A DNA stretch of 64,000 bases. Source: Raineyella sp044508675. Lineage in GTDB: Bacteria > Actinomycetota > Actinomycetes > Propionibacteriales > Propionibacteriaceae. The stretch covers positions 62,001 through 126,000 of the forward strand of contig JBIQHF010000004.1 of NCBI GenBank assembly GCA_044508675.1. The letters run 5' to 3'. This document shows positions 47,993 to 61,737 of the stretch, in pieces. The notes beneath the pieces were generated by a model that was not told where the DNA came from, searched no databases, and worked only from the letters and a program-made list of their open reading frames with translations. Each line of letters begins with the position of its first letter. Position 1 is the first letter of the stretch. Both the position numbers and the translations under genes were made by a program.

Positions 47993-48706
47993 ATGAAGCG
48001 CAGCAAGGCCTACCGGGCAGCCGCCGCCAACCGCGACGAAGCCGCCCTCTACTCCCCGGCCGAGGCCCTGACCCTGGTCAAGGAGAACGCCTCCGCCAAG
48101 TTCGACGAGACGGTCGAGGTCGCGATGCGCCTCGGCGTCGACCCCCGCAAGGCCGACCAGATGGTCCGCGGCACGGTCAACCTCCCCCACGGCACCGGCA
48201 AGACGGCGAGGGTCCTCGTCTTCGCCACCGGCGCGAACGCCGAGGCCGCCACGGCCGCCGGCGCCGACGAGGTCGGTGCCGACGAGCTGATCGAGAAGAT
48301 CCAGGGTGGCTACCTGGACTTCGATGCGGTCGTCGCGACGCCCGACATGATGGGCAAGGTCGGCCGGCTCGGTCGAGTCCTCGGTCCCCGCGGCCTGATG
48401 CCGAACCCGAAGACCGGCACTGTGACCATGGACGTGGCCAAGGCCGTCACCGACATCAAGGGCGGCAAGATCGAGTTCCGCGTCGACCGGCACTCGAACC
48501 TGCAGTTCATCATCGGCAAGGCGTCCTTCTCCGTCGAGCAGCTGTCGGAGAACTACTTCGCCGCACTCGACGAGATCCTGCGCCTGAAGCCGACCACCGC
48601 CAAGGGCCGCTACATCCGCAAGATCTCCGCTTCCTCCACCATGGGCCCGGGGGTCCAGATGGATCCGGCCAAGGTCAAGGCCGAGGTCGAGGCGGCCTCC
48701 GCCTGA
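47993..48706 (+). CDS. rplA: 50S ribosomal protein L1
   Basis: 237 residues with AMRLGVDPRKADQMVRGTVN, LPHGTGKTARVLVFA, GRLGRVLGPRGLMPNPKTGT and the C-terminal KISASSTMGPGVQMD. Builds the L1 stalk at the ribosomal E site; in other bacteria it also represses translation of its own operon. AAGGAAACC precedes the ATG. A near-ideal hairpin follows. Confidence 0.98.
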   Translation: MKRSKAYRAAAANRDEAALYSPAEALTLVKENASAKFDETVEVAMRLGVDPRKADQMVRGTVNLPHGTGKTARVLVFATGANAEAATAAGADEVGADELIEKIQGGYLDFDAVVATPDMMGKVGRLGRVLGPRGLMPNPKTGTVTMDVAKAVTDIKGGKIEFRVDRHSNLQFIIGKASFSVEQLSENYFAALDEILRLKPTTAKGRYIRKISASSTMGPGVQMDPAKVKAEVEAASA

Positions 48707-48738
48707 TCGGCTCGATCTGATCGGCTCATCCGGCATGT

Positions 48739-48769
48739 CCAGGGCCCGCCCCCGAGGGGCGGGCCCTGG
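48739..48769 (+). terminator. Terminator after rplA
   Basis: A perfect 14-bp GC-rich stem (CCAGGGCCCGCCCC with GGGGCGGGCCCTGG) closed by a 3-nt loop, followed by TGCCTTCTTGC. Confidence 0.85.
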
Positions 48770-48994
48770 TGCCTTCTTGCGCCGGCCTCCGGGCGCGGTG
48801 GTCTGCCGACCTGCCGGTCAGCACGTCGGTGGGAGTCCCGGGATGAGCCGATGCCGGCGGCCCGCACTCGACCGGTCAGCGTCCTGGACCCTCGTCCAGC
48901 CGCGCCGATTTGGCGTTTCCCTCCGGATATGCCAGACTGGTCGGGCCGAAGACCGCTGGTGATCGTATGTTCTCTACGATCCGAAATCCGCAAG

Positions 48995-49101
48995 GAGCCC
49001 GCGCAGGTGTGACGAGAAGGATCGACCCTCGTCGGCGCACAGGAATGTGTGCCGTCACGAGTGCGTGTTCGCCCCGTGCCCTGCGCATCGGGGCATTTTT
49101 T
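48995..49101 (+). promoter_or_regulatory. rplJ leader with hairpin and U-run attenuator (L10 leader-like)
   Basis: The leader contains the stem CGGCGCACA / TGTGTGCCG (49033-49054) enclosed by GTGACG and CGTCAC, then a terminator (GCCCCG...CGGGGC, 49071-49094) followed directly by ATTTTTT. A hairpin with a six-T run is rare in this GC-rich window and lies about 75 nt before the rplJ start, so it can only act within the rplJ message. This matches the known L10-L12 autoregulatory leader in layout; identity is inferred from position and structure. Confidence 0.55.
49071..49101 (+). terminator. Attenuator hairpin in the rplJ leader
   Basis: A six-bp GC stem (GCCCCG/CGGGGC), 12-nt loop and ATTTTTT tract form an intrinsic terminator upstream of the gene. 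Confidence 0.6.
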
Positions 49102-49174
49102 GTGCCTTCCTGCGATCGGTCGGAGGCGTACGTCCCACTGGGGGCGTGGAACCGACAGAAGTGGAAGGAGACCC

Positions 49175-49807
49175 ATGGCGAAGGAGGACAAGGCAACAGC
49201 CCTCAAGGAGCTCAAGGAGCAGTTCGAGAGCTCCGACGCTGTTGTTCTGACCGAGTACCGCGGCCTCACCGTTGCGCAGCTGAAGGAGCTTCGGCGCGCG
49301 CTGGGCGAGGACGCCACCTACGCCGTGGCAAAGAACACCCTCGTGAAGCTGGCGGCCAACCAGGCCGGCATCGACTCGATGGACGAGATCCTGACCGGCC
49401 CGAACGCCCTTGCCTTCATCAAGGGTGACGTCGCGGGTGTGGCCAAGGGCCTCAAGAACTTTGCCAAGGACAATCCGTTCCTGGTCATCAAGGGTGGCGT
49501 CATGGAGGGCAACTTCCTCGACGCCAAGCAGGTCGGCGCTCTGGCCGACCTCGAGTCGCGCGAGGTCTACCTCGCCAAGCTCGCCGGCGCCATGAAGGGC
49601 AACCTGTCCAAGGCCGCCGGGCTGTTCGCTGCTCCGCTGCAGACCGCTGCTCGCGCCCTCGGCGCGCTGCAGACTGCCGCTGAGGGCAACCCTGCGCTCA
49701 TCGGTGGGGCCGGCGCAGCCGCCCCCGCTGCCGAGACGACCAGCGAGCCCGAGACCGCTGATGCAGCCCCGGCTGCTGAGGCCGAGGCAGCGCCTGCTGC
49801 CGAATGA
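49175..49807 (+). CDS. rplJ: 50S ribosomal protein L10
   Basis: 210 residues. The N-terminal domain shows KELKEQFESSDAVVLTEYRG, LRRALGEDATYAVAKNTLVK and the rRNA-binding fold; FLVIKGGVMEG and the C-terminal helix bind L12 dimers. The tail is Ala/Glu-rich (PAAEAEAAPAAE). It anchors the stalk and probably represses its own leader. AAGGAG precedes ATG 49175; upstream in-frame sequence belongs to the leader. Confidence 0.97.
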   Translation: MAKEDKATALKELKEQFESSDAVVLTEYRGLTVAQLKELRRALGEDATYAVAKNTLVKLAANQAGIDSMDEILTGPNALAFIKGDVAGVAKGLKNFAKDNPFLVIKGGVMEGNFLDAKQVGALADLESREVYLAKLAGAMKGNLSKAAGLFAAPLQTAARALGALQTAAEGNPALIGGAGAAAPAAETTSEPETADAAPAAEAEAAPAAE

Positions 49808-49886
49808 TCCGCTGACGGATCACCACCACCGCAGGCGTGGCCCGCACGGCCAGACTGCATCACACACCAAGAAGTAAGGAACAAAC

Positions 49887-50282
49887 ATGGCCAAGCTGAC
49901 CAACGACGAGCTGATCGCCTCCTTCAAGGAGATGACCCTCATCGAGCTCTCCGAGTTCGTGAAGCTGTTCGAGGAGACCTTCGAGGTCACCGCTGCTGCC
50001 CCGGTCGCCGTTGCCGCTGCTGCCCCGGCCGCCGGTGGCGCCGGTGGCGAGGCCGCCGCCGAGGAGGAGGCGACCGAGTTCGACGTCATCCTCGAGTCGG
50101 CCGGCGACAAGAAGATCCAGGTCATCAAGGAGGTGCGCGGTCTCACCTCCCTCGGTCTGAAGGAGGCCAAGGAGCTGGTGGAGGCCGCCCCCAAGGCCGT
50201 CGTCGAGAAGGTCGCCAAGGACGCCGCCGAGGCCGCCAAGGAGAAGCTCGAGGCTGCCGGCGCCACCGTCACCATCAAGTGA
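49887..50282 (+). CDS. rplL: 50S ribosomal protein L7/L12
   Basis: 131 residues: N-terminal dimerisation domain (LTNDELIASFKEMTLIELSE), Ala/Gly-rich hinge and C-terminal factor-binding domain with FDVILESAGDKKIQVIKEVR, GLTSLGLKEAKELVEAAPK and the final EAAGATVTIK. Stalk protein recruiting EF-Tu and EF-G. AAGGAAC precedes the ATG. Confidence 0.98.
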   Translation: MAKLTNDELIASFKEMTLIELSEFVKLFEETFEVTAAAPVAVAAAAPAAGGAGGEAAAEEEATEFDVILESAGDKKIQVIKEVRGLTSLGLKEAKELVEAAPKAVVEKVAKDAAEAAKEKLEAAGATVTIK

Positions 50283-50329
50283 CTCGCGCCTCGGCGCCTG
50301 CGGGCACCGAGGTGGCACACTTTCGCCCA

Positions 50330-50361
50330 CAGGGGCGGATCCCATCTGGGGTCCGCCCCTG
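50330..50361. terminator. Hairpin between rplL and the convergent tetR-type gene
   Basis: CAGGGGCGGATCCC pairs with GGGGTCCGCCCCTG (one wobble) around a short loop; it can serve both converging transcripts. Confidence 0.75.
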
Positions 50362-50372
50362 AGGCAATTCGG

Positions 50373-50945
50373 TCACATGCCGAAGCGGGCGGCCACGCCG
50401 TCGGCCAGTAGGTCGAGGCCCAGTTCCAGGCGGTCCCCATCGTCGCTGACCGGTCCGGGCAGCACCCCCAGGGCAACGGCCTGGAGTCGGGACTGCTCAT
50501 TGAGCACCATCCCGAGGGTCAGATGCAGCACGGTCGCGGCGATCGTGTCGGCATCGGCCTCACTCACGCCGGCGGCGACCAGGCACCGGACCACGGGCTG
50601 CTCGGGTCGTACGGACCCGAGGCTGAGCGCCAGTGCGGACGAGGAGAGTTCAGCCCCGTCGCGGTGGGCCAACAGGGCGGACCGCAGCGACAGCGCCCAG
50701 CCGCGCAGGGTCTCCCGCCAGGTCGGTGGCCGGCCGTCCGGGTCACTTGCGGGGACCTCGACGTCGGCGAGGATGTGCTCGGTCACCGCTCGCAGTAGTT
50801 CCTGCTTGTTGGCGTAGTGCCAGTACAGGGCGCCGGGCTGCACCGAGAGCGCCGAGGCGAGCCGCCGCATCGTGAGGTCGGCCAGTCCGTACGCGTCGAG
50901 GATCTCGACCGCCTTGGCCAGAACATCGGCCCGGCTCAGCGCCAT
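50373..50945 (-). CDS. TetR-family regulator, candidate biotin repressor BioQ
   Basis: 190 residues. The N-terminal helix-turn-helix is LTMRRLASALSVQPGALYWH with the usual YWHYANKQELL; the C-terminal ligand domain resembles the TetR_C class (LSSSALALSLGS, VLHLTLGMVLNEQS). AGGAGGAAGC sits before ATG 50945 and minus-strand TAGTCT (50981-50976) is a possible -10 box. It is divergent from bioB, and the shared region holds TGAAC-GCT-GTTCA over the bioB -10 box. BioQ of corynebacteria and mycobacteria is a TetR protein known, as I recall, to bind TGAAC-N3-GTT-type sites before biotin genes, so this gene is a good BioQ candidate. A drug-efflux regulator is the alternative. Confidence 0.8.
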   Translation of the reverse strand: MALSRADVLAKAVEILDAYGLADLTMRRLASALSVQPGALYWHYANKQELLRAVTEHILADVEVPASDPDGRPPTWRETLRGWALSLRSALLAHRDGAELSSSALALSLGSVRPEQPVVRCLVAAGVSEADADTIAATVLHLTLGMVLNEQSRLQAVALGVLPGPVSDDGDRLELGLDLLADGVAARFGM

Positions 50946-51015
50946 GCTTCCTCCTGTGGTGGGTGACTCCTCCTGAGACTAGTGGTGCCTCCGTCGCGTC
51001 GGCGTGGCGGAGAAC

Positions 51016-51043
51016 TTGAACACCGTATAGTGAACGCTGTTCA
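51016..51043 (+). promoter_or_regulatory. bioB promoter and BioQ-type operator
   Basis: TATAGT (51026-51031) is the -10 box; TGAACGCTGTTCA (51031-51043) is a perfect inverted repeat with a 3-nt centre covering the transcription start, and a third half-site TTGAAC lies just upstream (51016-51021). A repressor here would block initiation. Confidence 0.65.
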
Positions 51044-51045
51044 AC

Positions 51046-51081
51046 AACGCTGGTCGCAGGCAGAACGCTGGTCGCAGGCAG
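51046..51081 (+). repeat. Exact 18-bp tandem duplication in the bioB 5' leader
   Basis: AACGCTGGTCGCAGGCAG occurs twice without a gap, directly after the operator and within the untranslated leader. Confidence 0.9.
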
Positions 51082-51128
51082 GCCGAGCGTGCCCGACCCG
51101 CCCCGTACGCCGACAGTAGGAGAGAAAC

Positions 51129-52235
51129 ATGGCATCCCAGGACACCCTCACCGCCGAGCAGGTGGCCATCGATCCCCGACAGCTCGCCGACCGGGTGCTC
51201 GACGGTGGCCGGGTGTCGCGGGACGAGGCGCTGGCGCTGCTCGACACGCCGGACTCGGATGTCCTGGCGATGGTCGCCGAGGCCGGCCGGCTGCGCCGGC
51301 ACTGGTTCGGCAACACCGTGAAGCTCAACTACCTGGTCAACCTCAAGTCGGGCATGTGCCCGGAGGACTGCGGCTACTGCTCGCAGCGGCTCGGGTCCGA
51401 GGCCGAGGTCCTCACGTACTCCTGGCTGTCCACCGAGGAGGCCGTCAGCGTCGCCCGCACCGGGATGCAGGCCGGCGCCCGACGCGTCTGCCTGGTCTCC
51501 TCGGGTCGCGGCCCGTCCAACCGCGACATCGACCGGGTCGGCGACATCATCAGTGGCCTCAAGGAGCAGGACCCCGAGATCGAGGTCTGTGCCTGCCTGG
51601 GCCTGCTGAAGGAGGGCCAGGCCGAGAAGCTCGCAGCCGCCGGCACCGATGCGTACAACCACAACCTGAACACCGCGGAGGCGAGGTACGACGACATCTG
51701 CTCGACGCACTCGTACGCCGATCGTGCCGACACCGTCGCCAAGGCCAAGGGGGCCGGACTGTCGCCGTGCTCGGGCCTGATCGCCGGGATGGGGGAGAGT
51801 GCCGAGGAGCTGGTCGACGTGGTGTTCGCCCTGGCGCAGCTCGACTCCGACTCGGTCCCGGTGAACTTCCTGATGCCGTTCGAGGGGACCCCGTTGGAGG
51901 GGACGCACCGGTTGAGCCCGCTGGACTGCCTGCGCATCCTGGCCATGGTCCGCTTCGTCCACCCCGACAAGGAGGTCCGGATCGCCGGTGGCCGCGAGGA
52001 CACCCTGCGGTCCCTGCAACCGCTCGGACTCGAGGTCGCCAATTCGATCTTCCTCGGCGACTACCTGACCTCCGAGGGCCAGAACGGCGATGACGACCTG
52101 CGGATGATCGCCGACGCAGGCTTCGTCCCGGTCGGCGCCGAGGATGCCCCGGCGTACGAGGCTCCCGGCCTCGGCCGGATCACCCCGACCGTGCGCCGGC
52201 GCGGGGCCGGCACCGACCTCGCTCCCAACGCCTGA
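51129..52235 (+). CDS. bioB: Biotin synthase
   Basis: Radical SAM enzyme inserting sulfur into dethiobiotin. 368 residues; the radical SAM cysteines are Cys77, Cys81 and Cys84 in GMCPEDCGYCSQ, followed by RVCLVSSGRGPSN, DAYNHNLNT, CSGLIAGMGESAEE and VNFLMPFEGTPLEG; the [2Fe-2S] site uses later Cys and Arg residues (CLGLLKEGQ region). An N-terminal extension of about 50 residues precedes the barrel. Starts at ATG 51129 after GGAGAG. Other bio genes are absent from the window. It sits with its regulator between rplL and rpoB. Confidence 0.96.
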   Translation: MASQDTLTAEQVAIDPRQLADRVLDGGRVSRDEALALLDTPDSDVLAMVAEAGRLRRHWFGNTVKLNYLVNLKSGMCPEDCGYCSQRLGSEAEVLTYSWLSTEEAVSVARTGMQAGARRVCLVSSGRGPSNRDIDRVGDIISGLKEQDPEIEVCACLGLLKEGQAEKLAAAGTDAYNHNLNTAEARYDDICSTHSYADRADTVAKAKGAGLSPCSGLIAGMGESAEELVDVVFALAQLDSDSVPVNFLMPFEGTPLEGTHRLSPLDCLRILAMVRFVHPDKEVRIAGGREDTLRSLQPLGLEVANSIFLGDYLTSEGQNGDDDLRMIADAGFVPVGAEDAPAYEAPGLGRITPTVRRRGAGTDLAPNA

Positions 52236-52667
52236 CCGTCCGGTTGTGCGCCCCCGGGTGCCGGGGCCGGGCAGCATCTGCTGCGACAGTGCCCGGGTGG
52301 ATGTGCGCGAGCCCCGGTCGGGCGTTACCATGATCGCGACAAGGACAGGTTCCGGCTGGTCCTGCGGGGCGGCCTGCAGGTGGCGTCATCTGGTATTCAC
52401 TTTCCGCGGCTGGCGGGGCGGAACTCGGATGGCTAGAGTAGGCGACAGCGAACCTTAGATGAGCTATGCTCAATAGTTTGCATTTTGAGGACTTGGTGTG
52501 TAGAGTCGTGCTTTGCCTGTTGTCGCCTGCCGCCCTCGTCGTCCTCTCCATCCTTCCCTCTCGGGTGTTTGCTGTACGAACCACCCATCGGGGACTCGTG
52601 GTCGACCTGCCCTCCGGTACGTGGCACTGGCACCCAACCGCCTGCCAGTTCTGGAAGGACCAAACTG
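52236..52667 (+). other. bioB-rpoB intergenic region with the rpoB promoter and long leader
   Basis: 432 nt. The first half shows no clear strong terminator for bioB. A near-consensus promoter lies at 52478-52506 and the leader from about 52513 to 52667 is pyrimidine-rich at first (52505-52560). An open frame continues upstream of rpoB through this leader, but it is not conserved with RpoB proteins. TAGAGT also occurs at 52434-52439 as a possible second -10 box. Confidence 0.5.
52478..52506 (+). promoter_or_regulatory. rpoB promoter
   Basis: TTGCAT, an exact 17-nt spacer and TAGAGT. Transcription from about 52513 gives a leader of roughly 155 nt before the TTG start of rpoB. Confidence 0.7.
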
Positions 52668-56156
<3,489 letters not shown>

Positions 56157-56229
56157 CGCCCAAACCACCGCAACTCAACTCCTTCCGGACTATCAGCCCG
56201 CCTGACGAGGCGGGAGGAAGAGATACATC

Positions 56230-60084
<3,855 letters not shown>

Positions 60085-60128
60085 TCCTGGTCGGGCCGGT
60101 ACTCTTGCCGACCCGGACGAGGTGATCG

Positions 60129-60167
60129 CCGACGCCGTGGGGCCCGAGAGGGGTCCCGCGGCGTCGG
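60129..60167 (+). terminator. Terminator after rpoC
   Basis: CCGACGCCG pairs with CGGCGTCGG, with a further TGGG/CCC-type stem inside; TGCCTTTCGG follows. Located about 45 nt after the rpoC stop. Confidence 0.6.
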
Positions 60168-60253
60168 TGCCTTTCGGGGCAGTGACGGGTCGCGGCAGTG
60201 ACCGCTCGGGAAGCGGGCACGGTCGGGCCGGCGGAGAGCACGGGTGGGACGTT

Positions 60254-60282
60254 TTGACCATCGGGGTTGGAGTAGGTAACCT
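60254..60282 (+). promoter_or_regulatory. rpsL-rpsG-fusA promoter
   Basis: TTGACC, an exact 17-nt spacer and TAACCT; the best sigma-A-like promoter in the window, consistent with strong expression of translation genes. Confidence 0.75.
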
Positions 60283-60650
60283 TGGTATCTGTGTCCGGCC
60301 TGTCCGGACCAATCGCAGCGCCCGCTCATGAGGTGGTCGACCGAGACCGGTCGATCGAGGTGAACCCGGCGAGGCCCGTGTCGCGTCACATGTCGTGTGG
60401 ATCCCATGCGTCGTGGATCGCATCGTACGCGGTGTCGCTCGCCGAAGGACCTCCGGAACACTTCTGGCAGAGCCGCGATCCGCGGTCGTCCCGCCTCTCG
60501 GAGCAGACGTCGTGCGAGGATTTCCCGCACGCAAGTCCCTCGGGCAGGGGATCGCAGCAGAGGAGTCATCCAGACCCCGCGCAGGAGTCGTACGACACAG
60601 GGCGAGCCCGGCCAACGGGGGAGCCGAACAACGGAAAGAGATACCAGCCG

Positions 60651-61022
60651 GTGCCAACTATTCAGCAGCTGGTCCGCAAGGGCCGGACCGACAAGGCGAC
60701 CAAGAGCAAGACGCCTGCCCTCAAGGGCTCGCCGCAGCGCCGTGGCGTCTGTACCCGCGTCTACACCACCACCCCGAAGAAGCCGAACTCGGCGCTGCGG
60801 AAGGTTGCCCGTGTGCGCCTGTCCAGCGGCATCGAGGTCACCGCGTACATCCCGGGCGTCGGCCACAACCTGCAGGAGCACTCGATGGTGCTCGTGCGTG
60901 GCGGCCGTGTGAAGGACCTCCCGGGCGTTCGCTACAAGATCATCCGCGGCTCGCTCGACACCCAGGGTGTCAAGAACCGTAAGCAGGCCCGTAGCCGCTA
61001 CGGCGCGAAGAAGGAGAAGTAA
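60651..61022 (+). CDS. rpsL: 30S ribosomal protein S12
   Basis: 123 residues beginning with GTG: PTIQQLVRKGRTDKATKSKT. The decoding-centre loops KKPNSALRKVARVRL and GGRVKDLPGVRYKIIRG keep the two Lys whose replacement gives streptomycin resistance, so a susceptible form is expected. GGAAAGAG precedes the start. Overlaps rpsG by one base. Confidence 0.98.
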   Translation: MPTIQQLVRKGRTDKATKSKTPALKGSPQRRGVCTRVYTTTPKKPNSALRKVARVRLSSGIEVTAYIPGVGHNLQEHSMVLVRGGRVKDLPGVRYKIIRGSLDTQGVKNRKQARSRYGAKKEK

Positions 61023-61492
61023 TGCCTCGTAAGGGTCCCGCGCCCCGGCGCCCCATGCCCGCTGACCCGGTCTATGGCTCGCCCCTGGTGAGCCAGCTGG
61101 TCAGCAAGATTCTCGTCGACGGCAAGAAGTCCGTCGCGCAGAACATTGTCTACAGCGCCCTCGAGGGCACCCGCGCCAAGACTGATGTCGACCCGGTGCA
61201 GACCCTGAAGCGTGCGCTGGACAACGTCCGGCCCTCCCTCGAGGTGAAGTCCCGCCGCGTCGGTGGCGCCACCTACCAGGTCCCGGTCGAGGTCAAGCCG
61301 GCCCGCGCCACCACGCTGGCCCTTCGCTGGCTGGTCAGCTTCTCCCGCGACCGCCGTGAGAAGACCATGGCCGAGCGCCTGATGAACGAGATCCTCGACG
61401 CCTCCAACGGGCTGGGTGCTTCGGTGAAGCGCCGCGAGGACACGCACAAGATGGCCGAGGCCAACAAGGCTTTTGCTCACTACCGCTGGTGA
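61022..61492 (+). CDS. rpsG: 30S ribosomal protein S7
   Basis: 156 residues: PRKGPAPRRPMPADPVYGSP, VSQLVSKILVDGKKSVAQNI, RRVGGATYQVPVEVKPARAT and the C-terminal KREDTHKMAEANKAFAHYRW. Primary binder of the 3' domain of 16S rRNA. AAGGAGAAG lies in the end of rpsL and serves its ATG. A highly structured 245-nt gap separates it from fusA. Confidence 0.98.
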   Translation: MPRKGPAPRRPMPADPVYGSPLVSQLVSKILVDGKKSVAQNIVYSALEGTRAKTDVDPVQTLKRALDNVRPSLEVKSRRVGGATYQVPVEVKPARATTLALRWLVSFSRDRREKTMAERLMNEILDASNGLGASVKRREDTHKMAEANKAFAHYRW

Positions 61493-61509
61493 GACACCGA
61501 GCACCACGA

Positions 61510-61585
61510 CGACGGGCGCCGAGGGGTGGTCTGCCGGGCATGCGTTCCACGCATGGTCGGTGGATTGGCCCCGCGGCGCCCGTCG
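61510..61585 (+). promoter_or_regulatory. Nested inverted repeats between rpsG and fusA
   Basis: CGACGGGCGCCG (61510-61521) pairs with CGGCGCCCGTCG (61574-61585), extended by GGGG/CCCC inside, and encloses a second perfect hairpin CATGCGT-TCC-ACGCATG (61539-61555). Two smaller hairpins follow: CCCTGTGCAGGG (61591-61602) and GCATG-TCC-CATGC (61605-61617). Could be terminator/attenuator or an RNA processing or protein-binding site that sets the S7 to EF-G ratio. No T-run. Confidence 0.55.
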
Positions 61586-61737
61586 CCATACCCTGTGCAG
61601 GGTTGCATGTCCCATGCGCCCTCTTGGGTCGCGTCACCGCCCAGGCGGACGCCGGCCAGCACAACACGACCACCGGTCCGGCCGCTCCGTGCGGTCCTGC
61701 CGGACGATGACCGCACATATGACGAGAGGTACCCTTC

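Larger units (their letters stand above)
48707..49174 (+). other. rplA-rplJ intergenic region: terminator, promoter and L10-type leader
   Basis: This 468-nt stretch ends the rplKA transcript (48739-48769), carries a candidate promoter (TTGGCG at 48910-48915 and CAGACT at 48933-48938, 17-nt spacer) and a structured leader before rplJ. Around 48975-49025 it is less GC-rich than its surroundings. I see no coding sequence. Confidence 0.55.
60085..60650 (+). other. rpoC-rpsL intergenic region: terminator, promoter and long rpsL leader
   Basis: 566 nt without a supported gene. After the hairpin at 60129-60167 comes the rpsL promoter (60254-60282), leaving an untranslated leader of about 360 nt. 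The rpsL frame stays open back to 60282, but the leader part has no resemblance to S12 and no ribosome-binding site. No S7- or S12-type regulatory structure was recognised with confidence. Confidence 0.5.

Noticed and set aside
52485..52667. RpoB start 61 codons upstream
   Set aside because: The region begins inside the rpoB promoter; residues there do not resemble RpoB, and TTG 52668 has a proper Shine-Dalgarno.
60282..60650. N-terminal extension of S12 by 123 residues
   Set aside because: S12 is about 123 residues in bacteria and PTIQQLVRKG is its universal start; the upstream part is untranslated leader.
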